Below, one piece after another: positions 39,905 to 52,442 of a stretch of DNA of 64,000 nt; position 1 is the first letter of the stretch, and every line of letters starts with the position of its first letter. Under the pieces are notes generated by a model, which saw only the letters and a list, made by a program, of their open reading frames with translations, had not been told where the DNA came from and searched no databases. A program made the translations under genes and the position numbers. The stretch is from Lota lota (Eukaryota; Chordata; Actinopteri; Gadiformes; Lotidae): the NCBI GenBank assembly GCA_026745465.1, contig JACYXH010000405.1, positions 96,257 through 160,256 on the forward strand. Direction: 5' to 3'.

Positions 39905-40172
39905 ACATCCAGAAAAGGTTTTACTGTTACACTACACTCTGCCTCTTCCTTCTCCCCTTGTATTCAATGGAGTAAACTAGCGCTCGGCAGAGGGTCGACT
40001 GATTAATAACGCCCCGTTTCTCATGGTCTCTGTGGACTAGTGGGGCCACCTGAGTTTTATTTACGACAGCAGGTTAGCGGGACATTTTAAGGACCCCGAA
40101 CGAGACGCCCTATCCGATTTCTTTGATCACTTCGGTACATCCAGAAAAGGTTTTACTGTTACACTCTGCCTC
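39905..40172 (+). repeat. Pair of near-identical direct repeats 231 bp apart
   Basis: ACATCCAGAAAAGGTTTTAC then TGTTACAC...TCTGCCTC occurs at about 39905-39942 and 40137-40172, differing by a 5-base TACAC insertion. Looks like a local duplication. Confidence 0.8.
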
Positions 40173-40613
40173 ACCGTACATTACAACATTAGTCTCCATA
40201 GTTGGGGCGTGGGTTTGGTCCATGGCTAGCGAAGGTCAAGTGCTTCCTAAAAGATATTTAAGATACCCTTTCACTGCCCCTCCCCTGGGCGGGTGGGATG
40301 TATAGGTTTTAGGATTATAAAGGACATGTGCTGTTATTGTTACATTCTGCCGGATGGCGCTGCTCTCCCGTAAATCTGCCTGATGGAGATCGATTTACAT
40401 CAACTCGCTCTGGGGTCCCGCAGGGATCCAGCTGTGGGTCCCCTCACATCTGTAAGTGATAGGGTCTCTTCTGGAACTTCTCTTTCCCCTCCGCTATGAA
40501 TACAATGCTCTCCCATTCTGACTCATTGGAGAGTCTTTTTTTTTTTTTATGTTTTAAATTATTGTTCTTTTAATTTTCTCAAACATTTTCCCTTATTTTC
40601 TTTTCTTTTGCAG

Positions 40614-40688
40614 CATACGCAGTGATCGCGAATGGACAGGTGGAATGTCCGAAAGGTTACAAACGGATGAACCTGACTCATTGTCAAG
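40614..40688 (+). CDS. ltbp2: ltbp2 exon 7: hybrid domain C-terminal part
   Basis: Acceptor cttttgcag/cat with a strong pyrimidine tract, donor caag/gtaggc, phase 1 in and out, 25 residues: [18 protein letters not shown] and NLTHCQ. It supplies cysteines 7 and 8 of the hybrid domain. NLT is a sequon conserved in mammalian LTBP2 (KRLNLTHCQ). The exon is short and isolated between introns of 7.7 and 4.2 kb, and was recognised by the family block [10 protein letters not shown]. Confidence 0.95.
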
Positions 40689-43677
40689 GTAGGCTATGGA
40701 CTCTTTTAAATAAAGCGCCACCAAAACACTGTTGCTCAAGATCCAATCATAGGTTTACGAACAGTACAACTGCTGGAACAAATTCACACACTATCTAAAT
40801 GTTTTCATGCAAATATGAACCGCTTTGGTACTTCAGCCAAACTGTTCCTCACTGTATTACAAGGCCTATGGGAACCAGGCCAAAGGTACACCCACCCAGA
40901 TCTGTCAAAGGTCAAAGTTCAGCCTCCAGTAAGCCCCTGGGTTTGCTGTTCTAATTGGTAGGTTCAGGGGGAACAGTACTCAAGACCCTGATTATCTATA
41001 GCCTTTTGTTGTGGTTTTGTAATGTTTTTCCAACCAATGTGTTACAGAACCAATACTGTCAAGCAACAAGTGTGTTTCATTAGGCTCGCCCATCTAACAC
41101 AGGCAAACCCAGATTATACAAATAAGGTATCCATCCCTGGTTGCTTTCTCACAATATTTCCCAGGTGATGAATAGGTAGCCACCCACAGCGTTCATCCTA
41201 AATAGCCATTTGTTCTGAAGCAACTTAAACAATGCATTTGTTATCTGTGCTCTTTCTTCATACTAATTTAAACATGGCTTATGAGTAATGGCCAAAGCGG
41301 CTATGATACATCGCCTCGTCTGTTAACGGGGTTCAACAGCAGTTGTGTTAGCATATTATCTATATATAGGATGATAAACGTAAAGGGAGATTTGGGGCTG
41401 ATTGTGGTTCCCCAGAGGTAACTGTTTTTTTTATCCAGTGAATGAAAACGTACTGATGTATGAGTACAGTATGTACAGTATGATGAGCAGTTGAGAGTAC
41501 CTCAGTGACGCCCGCTCCAACCAAGAGATCGGTTTGAGAGGTAGTCTTGCGTTGAGTCTTACTGGTATGTACAGTACAATCGTGCTGCTGCTTTTCTCTG
41601 AGATATACAGCTTTTGTGCTTTATAACAGTTTAATGTTTCACTTTCTAATGTTTATTTCTGTATATATATATATATATATTTAAGGAAAAAAACTGCTTT
41701 TGCCCAAGAACACTTTAACCATTTTCCGCAATGGTGTCAAGAATGACTTGCCAACAAGCCCAGTAATTGATCTTTCTTTTATTCAAACTCATATTGTATA
41801 ATCGCTTCAAGATGTTCCTAACTTTCAGTTGCTTGTTTCGTGAAAATCCCAAAAGCAAAGTTGACAGTTACCCACAATATTTACTGGCATGCATCAGTCT
41901 TCTCCTCTTTTTCTGCTGCTTCTCCGTTCTCCCCAAGAAATATTTTTAATTTCGCCCCTCAGAAGGACTGCCAAGGAGGGAGAAACCTGAGTTTTTCTGG
42001 GATTCCGTCATTTTTATCAGGATGGTATCCAGAATGATGTGTGGCTCCTAGCCCTAAGCTGCTTGTACAACGTTTACTGGAACGTGCAAGGACTTGTCTC
42101 ATATCCTGGATCTTGTGTTTGACTCTAGAAATAGACATGATTCACACTTGCTTTCAATTTTGGCCATCTTTAGTTTCTGAAGTCCTAACCAACGTAAGAT
42201 GTCACCTCTCGGGTCCACATGCATTCAGATTTCAGAGCTGGTAGACAGCTCCAAAGAATGCTCTACAGATACCAGATGAACAAAGCCAAGCTACTATGTG
42301 TTGGTGATTCTTAAATGAAGGGACACATACTGTTTACTGTGAATGCCATTTGGTCGATGCTTTTATCAAATGTTCCGTGAGCACATACATTCTTAGCATG
42401 GTTGGCCTTAGTGGGGAATCACACCCTTAACCCTGTCCGTGTTAATGCCATGTTTGACCAGTTGAAGTGCGCAAGACTGCCTACAGCTGTGGGTTATTGA
42501 AGTGAACTTTAAGGCGGTAGGGAACATGGTATGCTATTTACACACAACTCTAAAGTAGAGAACGGTTTAACACTGTTGATCTGGTGCTTAGGGTCAGCTT
42601 TGAAAAGCTGCCGAAGGACATTTATCTGCAGTGATATTAATCATGTTAAATACTATGCAGAGCGGCAGTCTAGGTCAAGCTCTTTCTGCACCGTGATCAT
42701 GTGAGTATGTTTTGCCAAACATAATAAGTAAAGATCAAGTTCTAAGGCTAGGTCAGTGAGAGACAGACTTCCCTTCATTAATTGTAGCTTTGGCAAGAAT
42801 TCGATAGGGATCAGTTACGATACAAGATGGATACATTTTTCATCATGATTTATAAAACTGATGCAAAATGGGGAAGTTTACACACTGATGCACCCTGTTG
42901 TAGCACTTTTTCAAAGAGCAAAATACCTATTATTCAACCGAAACATTCCTGCTGATTTCGCGCAATGTATTTTCTTTCCAGAAGATAAGAATAGAGAGGG
43001 TCATCTCAGGAACGAGCAGACAAATTGGCGCACTAGGCAAGACGTAATGGACCCCTGAATGCGACAAAGTGACAGCTAAAAACAAAACATACCACCATGA
43101 AAATATTGCTGAAAAGGGCCCCATGGAGATGTTTCTGCCCTCCATCTTGGTGCTCCAGCAACAGGCGGTGTGTCTGAGAGCGAGCGGCCAAGCAGAAAGC
43201 AGAAGTAGGTGTTGAGATTAGTGCTGGTCATGACGGGTCGTCATGGAAGTCAGTTCCAATCCCTTCAAACCCACCGGCAGACTGTAACAATAGCACTAAT
43301 CTGGGACTGGAGCAGAGCGCGGATTAAGGACCCCATGTGATGAAGGCTGAGGCCACCTCTGACCCTCACTCCGCACAGACAGCTGCGCCGAGGAAGAACA
43401 AGTTCAAGGACTCGGGCTCACAAACAGCGCCGTCCACGTCTCCCGAAAGACCTGCCCCATTGTTATGTATGCAGAGAACAGACAGACGTGACATGTTTGT
43501 TTCTGGTAAGGGGACCTAGGGAGTGTTTACAGTGTCACTAACAATATGGCAAGTGGCTGGGTCATCAGATGGCCATCTGTAACCTTCTAAACCCTCGCTA
43601 ACACTAAAACTAACAATTTAAATCTTCGAAATGTATACAGTGTACAGATTGCTCTCTCTCTCTCTCTCTCTCTCTCT

Positions 43678-43718
<41 letters not shown>

Positions 43719-44129
43719 ATACACACTTATACACATACACATCGGATATACACACATGCATGTATTACTTCTACACCCATACATACATACATACATCCAC
43801 GCATACATACACACATGCAGACAAACAAACACACACACACCCAAAGACAAACAGATAGGAGGAAAAAACGGATAATACACGGAGAAGAAAGGGAGAAAGA
43901 AGCTTTGCTTCAGTATTTATCAGGCACATTCCCCTCCCCTCATAGTCTCACTTTTTCCAGCAGGAAGCAAAACAACAAAACAAGACCAGATTAATTGGAA
44001 TTGGTAAAATCTGTGGTGGCAGGCTGTCAGGTTCCAGTCGTCAGAGTAACGGGAACAGTTCCTAATGATTTACTCTCCATTGAACGTGGAGAGAAAACTA
44101 AAATTGTAGCCGCGACGCAGTGTGTGACG

Positions 44130-44195
44130 GCATGACCGAGAAGCTGAAATACGCAGGGTGGTACGGCCCGCTGGCGGCATGCTACCTAGCTTAGC
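44130..44195 (+). repeat. Diverged direct repeat, copy 1
   Basis: Shares GAAATACGCAG, ACGGCC and CGCATGCTACCTAGC-like blocks in the same order with 45075-45142. The copies flank exon 8. Family not recognised. Confidence 0.6.
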
Positions 44196-44824
44196 GCCTC
44201 TCGGAGACTCAGGAACCGTCGTTTGAGGAACAAAAAGTGAGCCAAACACCAGTCAGCACCGGGCCTCTCTGCGCCACATGGCTTTCACTAAAGGAAGGAA
44301 AAAGACTTTGGGGTCTCCGTTCCTTGACGTAACCCGAAGACACCGTGATATTGGCCGCATTAAGAATGAAGCCACTCCAAATAAAAAACCAAAAAAAGCG
44401 AAAATGATCCTAATCTAAAACATTGTCCGTTTTTCTCCGCATACGCCTGAATCATTGCAATGTTTTGACAATCGGTGCAGTGTGTTCTTTTGCCTGTCTT
44501 TGTCATGTCATCGACCAACCACGGTAATTTCATACGTTGTGTAGCCTCAATGAAATTCCATATTTTAACCACCGCTGCAGGGGGCGCTGGCACTTTTGTT
44601 TAACTCCTTGTCAGCCCGTGACATAGGAAGACCCCTAAATACTTTGGTCATGTGTCAACTCTGTTGACGATGATGCAATGTGTAAACAATGTAAAGAGAA
44701 AGAGGAAAAGAAAATAAGAAAGATTAAAAAAATGTTACACGGATGCCAAGACATGATGTTAAATTGCACCTTGTGGAGCTCAATCTGCATTTGGCAGGAG
44801 TTGTATCATTTTATTGGTCTCTTA

Positions 44825-44848
44825 GGGGGGGGGGGGGGGGGGGGGGGG
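44825..44848 (+). repeat. G24 homopolymer
   Basis: Ends about 41 bases before the exon 8 acceptor. Confidence 0.95.
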
Positions 44849-44889
44849 TCGACACTCGCGTGACTAACACTCATGCGTCTTTTCCACAG

Positions 44890-45012
44890 ACATCAACGAG
44901 TGCACGATGACAGGAATCTGTAAGAACGCCGAATGCCTCAACACCAAAGGCAGCTACAGGTGCACCTGTAAGCCGGGCTTCATGCTTGACCCGGCCCGGA
45001 GCCACTGTGTCT
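44890..45012 (+). CDS. ltbp2: ltbp2 exon 8: first calcium-binding EGF domain
   Basis: Acceptor ccacag/acatc, donor tct/gtgagt, phase 1 in and out, 41 residues. DINECTMTGICKNAECLN then TKGSYRCTCKPGFMLDPA and HCVS. It has the calcium motif DINEC and the Asp/Asn hydroxylation consensus C-x-N-x4-Y-x-C (CLNTKGSYRC). It sits between hybrid and TB1, as in other LTBPs, and matches mammalian DINECLTLGLCKDAEC closely. Confidence 0.96.
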
Positions 45013-45376
45013 GTGAGTCCATATTTCCAACTCACAAAAAGGAAAACAAAATTTACCGGGGCCCCAGTGTGGCGCCATGACTCAGTGCATGAAATATGCA
45101 GTGTGACACGGCCAGCTCGTCGCATGCTACCTAGCATAGTGTTTTATTGTTAATGGAATACAGGCAAAGTCTTCCTAGCTAACTAGAAAAACTTGCTAGT
45201 TAGTCCAGACAGATGCTTACTTGCCAGCTGGCACAGATGCTGTGACATCACCTCAGACACTGTAGGCTATATTCTCTTGAAACATGCTAAGTGGTTTAGC
45301 CACCGATTGGATATTCTGTGTGCAGTGTGTGCTCCTTAACCCTCTTCATCCTCCTCCTCCTCCTCCACCCTTGCAG
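45013..45376. other. Intron 8 (364 bp)
   Basis: Short intron with a diverged copy (45075-45142) of the 44130-44195 segment; ends in a (CTC)n-rich pyrimidine tract. Confidence 0.85.
45075..45142 (+). repeat. Diverged direct repeat, copy 2
   Basis: Second copy of the segment at 44130-44195 (GAAATATGCAGTGTG, ACGGCC, GCATGCTACCTAGC), on the far side of exon 8. Confidence 0.6.
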
Positions 45377-45541
45377 CGGACAAGGCCGTGTCCGAGCACA
45401 AGGGGCTTTGCTACCGGTCGTCCTCAGCGGGCGCCTGCTCCCTCCCGCTGCCCCAGACCATCACCAAGCAGATCTGCTGCTGCAGTCGTGTGGGCAAGGC
45501 CTGGGGGGCCGGCTGTGAACGCTGCCCTGTGCCCAACTCAG
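45377..45541 (+). CDS. ltbp2: ltbp2 exon 9: TB1 domain, first part
   Basis: Acceptor cttgcag/cggac, donor ctcag/gtaccg, phase 1 in and out, 55 residues. [18 protein letters not shown], then [18 protein letters not shown], then [17 protein letters not shown]. The CCC triplet and GKAWG are hallmarks of TGF-beta binding (TB/8-Cys) domains. This is the first TB domain, not the LAP-binding one. [14 protein letters not shown] is a verbatim LTBP2 block. Confidence 0.96.
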
Positions 45542-46157
45542 GTACCGCCGGCCCTGCTTCTCACTGGGAGACGCTGTCTGTGTGGTGCTCTCTCGTCTGT
45601 CTGTCCGTCTAAATCGACAGTGGATCCGTCTGTCTCTCTCGTTCAGTGCTTAATTCGAGAACCAACCAAATGAGCGGTCTTGTGACTCTGATTCGACCAC
45701 ATTAAGTCTTTAAATTCTATTTATGAGCCAGTTTTATTGGTCGACGGTGGCAATAAAAGCAAAGGCGCTGAACCCTAAAACAGTGGAGCAAAGAAAAACA
45801 GTGGGCCGTTCTGTTCTGTCATCATCGTGCCGGGCGCCAGGTTTGTGTTGGATAACCAAATGTGTTTGATGTGGAAATGGACCAAAAGAGCTAATAATAA
45901 TGACATGTCGGGGCCCTCATGTTAGTCATGCTTGTGTTATCACTCGACCCGACCAATGGCGTAGCTGTGATTCACAGGAGAATAAATAGAACCAAGCGGC
46001 TTTGGCCAAGTGAAACACGGGACATTGTCATCCTTTATCAGACTTCAAAGTGTTGGAGAGTAAGTGTGGGCTTCATACACTAGCTGGATTAACTCCTGGC
46101 CAAGTTAGTTATCATAGATCACATATCATACAGACAAACCTCCATGATGCCTCTCTG

Positions 46158-46160
<3 letters not shown>

Positions 46161-46214
<54 letters not shown>
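46161..46214 (+). repeat. (CA)n microsatellite
   Basis: 54 bases of pure CA in intron 9. Confidence 0.97.
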
Positions 46215-46216
<2 letters not shown>

Positions 46217-46789
46217 ACCACACACACACGTCCTGATTACTTCGACCCTGGCTTTTGTACCGTCTGACAAGCCGTTAGAGCCGTGTTCAGCAGCGAGCGG
46301 TGAGAGCGATCATTGTGGATTTGGTAACAGTAGCCCCCATTGACTCACATTCCAGCCTGGGTTGCAGCTGCACTGATGTGGTTCCTGGTCACATGCAGCT
46401 TCTCTCTCCCCCCACACCCACCCACCCACACACACACACTTAGGATCCATCCGTCAGTAGCCTATCGTGTCCACCTCCTGCATTCACACATGATTTTCCA
46501 GCGACCACATATCAGTCATTGCTCCGATCTGTGCTCCAGACTGCTGGGTTTCTGATGGCATAGGGTTGCTGCTTGCAGGTCAGGCAGGGGACACACACAC
46601 CGTTCTCTCTTGTAATGGATTCACCATCGCTGAGGGTTCTTGGGCATAGCTACAAAGACGGTCAATCTACCCCGCCCATCTCTTTTATCCAGTCAGCCAA
46701 TCCTGTATCAGCCTCTCACATGCCTCTACAGCAGTCAGTTCAAAGTTCATCTTCAATTGCATGATCCTCTGTTTCCCTCACGGGCATGG

Positions 46790-46940
<151 letters not shown>

Positions 46941-47375
46941 CGTGCATGATGCGTGTGTGAGTGAATGAGTGATGCGTGCATGTGTGTTTGTGTGTTAATG
47001 TGCGTCTATGTTTGTGTGCGAGTGTCTCTTCGATTTGAGTGTGACATATACACCTAAATCCTTCCAAATCCTTTTTCTGGTAGACCTCTATGACAGCTGC
47101 CATCCGCCTGCCAGCCCCTCCACATCCACAGCCATAGACCAAACCTTATCCACTCCACTGCACAGTGTGCGCTGTAGAACGCGACATGCTAAACATAACA
47201 GTATTACACGCTTGGCTAATGGGATTGTTTCAAACACCGGGCAGAAATTTGAGCCGTTATAATACTCTGGCAAGCTTTTGGCAAAAAAAAAAAAAAAGAC
47301 AGGAAAAATGCAATAGCAACATAGCTGTTCTGTGCTTGATTGTCCACCGCCTGTTTGCTCTTCCTGCCCCGGCAG

Positions 47376-47732
47376 ACAACTTCAAGGAGATCTGCCCCGC
47401 GGGCCACGGGTACACCTACTCCCGCTCGGACGTGCAGATCTCCCTGAGACAGCTGGAGGAGGCCGACCTGAGCAACCCCGACATCACCTGGCTGGATCCC
47501 AGCCCCTTGTACCCCGAATGGCCCCCCTACCTGCCAGAGCAGCCGTACCCTGACCAGCACCACCACACGCCCCAGTTTCCTGTGTACCCAGAGACGCCGC
47601 AGGTACCCCAGCACCACCCCCAGACGCCCCCCCCACTGCCAAGACAACCACCACCGATACCAGCAGAGCAGCCCATGGAGCCCTCCGCGGACACTCTGCA
47701 GCCAGCCGGCGAGCGACCCAGACACCCTGAGG
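47376..47732 (+). CDS. ltbp2: ltbp2 exon 10: end of TB1 and Pro-rich linker
   Basis: Acceptor ccggcag/acaac, donor gagg/gtgaga, phase 1 in and out, 119 residues. DNFKEICPAGHGYTYSRS completes TB1, its eighth cysteine being in EICPAG. Then SDVQISLRQLEEADLS, matching mammalian SSDIRLSMRKAEEEEL. The rest is a cysteine-free linker rich in Pro, His and Gln (YLPEQPYPDQHHHTP, then a run of PQTPPPLPRQPPPIPAEQ). This linker is the most variable part of LTBPs; the length cannot be judged against relatives from here. Confidence 0.94.
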
Positions 47733-48566
47733 GTGAGAATAAACACGTTTCATGTACTTCACCACCGCTGCGGCGGTCCGTGTTGACTTTAAGGTTGATA
47801 AACCTCTGGAGCTCGCGCCCAAAGAGAGGGTTTCTTGGGATGGTGCAGGGCCCTACAGAAAGGTCTCAGAGTTACCCTAACATGGTCATAATCTCTTGAC
47901 CACTCTTGCTATTGTTAGCGTTGTCTGCCATGTCTGGGAGCTGATTACACAATAGGGAATGTTTTTGTATGGATGAGGGGGGAATTATCGCCGTTTGATC
48001 GTCAAAACATCAACAGGATGTTCCGATCTCCGTGTGTCACGTTTGTCGGATTTCATCGCAACAGACGAGTAATCCGGAAGGTCAGAGGGCAAACAGCTGT
48101 AGCCTCTGGATTTCCCAAACATCATCTTCCTCCTGTTTTACTCCTATGGGGATACAATTCTTAGGCATGTCCGCCAGTAGCATCAGATGGTGGATTTATA
48201 TACAAGGAGACAATCCCGTAAATATTTAGCAATATCTGTATGCATTATTAAAGCTATCTGTGTCTGTGTCTCTCTCCCAGTGGTCCATTGCAGGCAATCC
48301 AACACTAGTTTTCTGGAAGGCAGACAAAGATGTATGACTTCTACGTATGCTGTCCAGCATACACTCTGTAATGTTTGTTTTATAGGACATAACGACCCCA
48401 GAAGCCCTAAGGTCAAAAGCCCTGAAAGAGAACAAGGGGCGAGGTGTTGTGCTGACAACCTAGTTAAAGTGGGCAGAATGTGAAGCTATCATCACTATTG
48501 ATAAATCCATCTCTCTCTTCTCCCCTCGCTCTCTCTACCTATCTCTCTCTTGCTCTCTCACAACAG
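47733..48566. other. Intron 10 (0.8 kb)
   Basis: No exon or repeat of note; the end is CT-rich (48511-48560) and serves as the acceptor tract. Confidence 0.8.
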
Positions 48567-48586
48567 ATGTGGAAACACTGAGCCTG
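48567..48586 (+). CDS. ltbp2: ltbp2 exon 11: 20-nt linker microexon
   Basis: Acceptor acaacag/atgtgg after a long pyrimidine tract, donor cctg/gtaagt (near consensus). Codes DVETLSL with the preceding base; phase 1 in, phase 0 out. At 20 nt it is a microexon. No domain evidence is possible at this length; it is accepted because its splice sites are strong and it chains in phase with exons 10 and 12. It lies in the linker where mammalian LTBP2 is Ser/Thr/Val-rich. Confidence 0.65.
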
Positions 48587-48968
48587 GTAAGTCCCCCCAC
48601 TCCCCACACATACACCCACCCACACACATACTCACACAAACACAGAGACACATACACACACACACACACCCCACAAATACACTCACCCACACACGCACGC
48701 ACACAAACACAGAGACACACACACAAGCGCACAAACACAGAGACACACACACACAAACACAGAGACACACACACAAACACAGAGACACACACACACACAC
48801 ACACAAACAGAGTGACACACGCACACAAACACAGAGACACACACACACAAGCGCACAAACACAGACACACACACACAAACACAGAGACACACACACACAA
48901 ACACAGAGACACACACACAAACACAGAGACACACACACACACACACACACGCACGCACACAAACACAG

Positions 48969-48999
<31 letters not shown>

Positions 49000-49463
49000 G
49001 AGACACACACACACAATTCCTCGCCACATGCTTTGTAAATGTTTATCTTAGAAGGATAGGCTCGGGCCATCTCATCTTGAGAGGCTTGTGATGACATAGC
49101 CTATCCAAAACACATTTAGAAAAACACATGCAGTCTGTTGGCACCAAGGATGGTGGCAGAGCAGACTAATTCCACTTGTTATGAATGTCATGGCTAGAAG
49201 TTCACCTGTTTGTTCAAATGCCCTAAATATTTGTTCACGCATCATCATGCACACACTTCTGTGTGTTTGTTTGTGTGTGCGTGTGTGTTTGTGTGTACAT
49301 TTTGTTCATATATTGTCCAGGACCCTACAACGGCCAATTAAAATACATTAAATGGCTACTGCTACAACAATGCATGTGAAAATATCAAATGCTTTTTTGT
49401 TTGTTTTTATATGATAACCGTAGGAATGAACACTATAATAACTATGTTGTTATGATCTTCTAG
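48587..49463. other. Intron 11 (0.9 kb)
   Basis: The first half (48596-49015) is a CA-rich satellite-like block with a repeated ACACAAACACAGAGACAC motif; the rest is unremarkable. Confidence 0.8.
48596..49015 (+). repeat. CA-rich satellite-like block
   Basis: Repeating ACACAAACACAGAGACACAC modules with interspersed GCGCACAAAC units, in intron 11. Confidence 0.92.
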
Positions 49464-49500
49464 CCAAAGGTTGTGACAGACTCCCCTGAGACGTATCCAG
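49464..49500 (+). CDS. ltbp2: ltbp2 exon 12: 37-nt linker exon
   Basis: Acceptor atcttctag/cca, donor atccag/gtattt; phase 0 in, phase 1 out, coding PKVVTDSPETYP. It is the only nearby candidate that takes up the phase-0 exit of exon 11 and returns the chain to phase 1 for exon 13. Ser/Thr/Pro/Val content fits the linker. No domain evidence. Confidence 0.65.
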
Positions 49501-49987
49501 GTATTTATTCCCTATTATTCCTCGCAGTGTTTTCCTACATCCTTTGCGGTTTCATGCCAGAGCCAAGTCTACATTCATATTCATTGTGCTTTTAGTAAGA
49601 GACCGACTCACAATCCACGTCTATAAATGGCTTTTCTAGCAGCAATGGCCGTCGCTGCTCTTGTCCAGACGAAAACACAAGTGAAGACTTCAGTACCGAA
49701 GCCATACCGAGAGTCCAGTTGGTTTATACGCCATGTTTTGTTGCTTTTAGTCGGAGGAATGACATAAATCATTTTATATAGCCATCATGCTGAAACAAGA
49801 GGGTCCTTTATGTAACCTCGATTACAGAAGTCCTTTGGGAAAACAGGTAGTATGTCATTCGGGCCATGCGGAAGGGAAAATGACCCTATGAAATAACAAA
49901 CATACTTTATTATTATGTTCTGTGGGAGAATATCAACACGCCCACTCCGCTTACTAACGCACTCTGGTTTTCCTCCTCCTTTACCAG
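49501..49987. other. Intron 12 (487 bp)
   Basis: Unremarkable; no repeat or extra exon seen. Confidence 0.8.
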
Positions 49988-50059
49988 AGAGCACCCCAGA
50001 ACCCAGGCCATACTTTGAGGATGCTCTCCTTGTGGACTTACCCACTAAGCACCAGCCAG
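49988..50059 (+). CDS. ltbp2: ltbp2 exon 13: 72-nt linker exon
   Basis: Acceptor ctttaccag/agagc, donor ccag/gtgagg, phase 1 in and out. Codes ESTPEPRPYFEDALLV then DLPTKHQP, an acidic, Pro-rich cysteine-free stretch. Strong splice sites and phase fit; no family block recognised. Being symmetric, it could be skipped without a frame change. Confidence 0.75.
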
Positions 50060-51250
50060 GTGAGGCAGGCCCACTCCGCCAACACACTCTGGTTTAAAGG
50101 CAAGACAGTGGCTATGCAAAAGAAAGCCCCAGCAATGCTTCTAAGTCAGCCACGGGGTCGGGGCTTCGGCCACGGACACGTGTAGCCCTGTGTGGTTTGC
50201 GTTGGGCTTTGTGCCACAGTGCGAAAACATGGCGACTGAACCGCATTCATTTTCTTCTAATTATCTGTTGCAACATCTCCACCGACGCAGTTCTCCAGGT
50301 TCAGCCAGGGTTTAGTGGACCCTATTTATCAGAACTTTATTGGCTTGCCTGCGGCGGCTGTGCGTCACAGAGGGCCACACGACTTAATTGTGTGTTTGTG
50401 AGTGGGAAAGTGCGAGAGAGGCAAGCGGGGGACATCAGTAGACAGTAGAGGAATCCCATTTTTGAAGGGCACAGTTCCGTAACCCGGCTTACCCAAAACA
50501 CATGTGCTCTGGAAAAAACAACAATGGACCGTCACAAAAGAAAGGGTCCACAGCACAGGATCACAGAACAAAAAAACATACCTTAGCCAATCACCTCTGT
50601 AACCGCCCGTAACAACTGTTAGGATACCACAAAGCAATAAACCTCACTCAGTCATCCACGACCCTGACTGTAAAAACAGCAAGATGGTTTTTATAGAGGG
50701 TAACATGTGTATGCGGAATGCACATTTTCTTTGTATTATATCCTTTTTAAATTCAAGCGTCGTTCACATGACGACGGCCGGCTAACACACGTTTTTCCCG
50801 CCAACCTATGCGTATCCGCAGAACCCAGCGCTGCCAGCAATCGGGAAACTTGGCGTGGTCAAGCGGGCCTTTTTACCGATCGTTCCAGGCATCAAAGATC
50901 ACATTTTTTGATCTCCGCTGCTTGTAAAGTGCAGGGGTGTAACACACACACAATGTGGGCTTTATTAGAATAACATTTGTGGATTTCACCCTTAATACTC
51001 TGCTGCCCATCTGTGCTACAGAACTGCATCTGCAAGCCTCATGAAGTAAAAAAAAAAAAAGTTCTGTTGTGATGGAACCTACAACTACATTTCTGCCTGT
51101 AGCCCGAAGGATTGGTTCAATGTTTTTCCCACTGATTGTGTACCTCTGTCCCTTTAAAAGGGGTGAACGCTCACGTTTCTCGCCGTTTGACCACACAAGA
51201 TACAACATCTCCATCGTTGTATCCATTCAGTCTATCTGTCTGTGTCTCAG
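50060..51250. other. Intron 13 (1.2 kb)
   Basis: Contains a weak 36-base phase-symmetric candidate microexon (50822-50857) that I did not annotate, and A12 near 51049-51060. Otherwise unremarkable. Confidence 0.8.
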
Positions 51251-51376
51251 CTATAGACAAGTGCGCCCTCGCCCCCAACATATGTGGCCATGGGACGTGT
51301 GTGCCGGTGCAGACGGGCTACACCTGCTCCTGTGACCCCGGCTACAAGCTCAGCGACCTGCAGACCAACTGCATCG
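51251..51376 (+). CDS. ltbp2: ltbp2 exon 14: EGF-like array repeat 1
   Basis: Acceptor gtctcag/ctata, donor atcg/gtaagc, phase 1 in and out, 42 residues. AIDKCALAPNICGHGTCV then QTGYTCSCDPGYKLSDLQ and NCI. Six cysteines, but IDKC replaces the DxNEC calcium motif and CVPVQTGYTC has Pro at the hydroxylated Asn position, so it is probably not a hydroxylated, calcium-binding EGF. Mammalian LTBP2 has the same irregular first repeat (GIDRC), which supports the placement. Confidence 0.95.
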
Positions 51377-52313
<937 letters not shown>

Positions 52314-52442
52314 ACATGAACGAGTGCGAGCAGAACCCATGCGAGGGGAGGGGCCACTGTGTGAACACCTTCGGTTCCTACACCTGCCACTGCCACAGTG
52401 GCTTCAGCCAGGTCATCACCCAGAACAGGAAGTTCTGCCAAG
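52314..52442 (+). CDS. ltbp2: ltbp2 exon 15: cbEGF array repeat 2
   Basis: Acceptor cccccag/acatg, donor caag/gtgaga, phase 1 in and out, 43 residues. DMNECEQNPCEGRGHCVN then FGSYTCHCHSGFSQV and FCQ. DMNEC plus CVNTFGSYTC gives a full calcium and hydroxylation signature. It aligns with mammalian DDNECLRDPCKGKGRC. The exon is squeezed between a (TTTC)/(CT) tract and a (GGGA)n tract that starts about eight bases after the donor. Confidence 0.96.

Larger units (their letters stand above)
32957..40613. other. Intron 6 (7.7 kb)
   Basis: No exon found. Contains C23 at 33498-33520, C27 at 35579-35605, a foldback hairpin 36715-36784, G-rich 37536-37555, CA-rich 38193-38342, a double hairpin with CAGCACAGTTTAGCA arms at 39314-39390, (CTCA)/(CA)n 39717-39783, C39 at 39847-39885, and a duplicated 30-40 bp segment (about 39905-39940 and 40137-40172). 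Confidence 0.85.
40689..44889. other. Intron 7 (4.2 kb)
   Basis: No exon found. Contains a short (TA)n 41661-41680, CT plus CA 43654-43714 with more ACAC/ATAC sequence to 43845, and G24 at 44825-44848 just before the acceptor. A segment at 44130-44195 is repeated, diverged, on the other side of exon 8. Confidence 0.85.

Noticed and set aside
50822-50857. Candidate 36-nt symmetric microexon in intron 13 (EPSAASNRETWR)
   Set aside because: Phase fits, but the acceptor lacks a pyrimidine tract, the donor is gtcaag and there is no family support; possible but not annotated.
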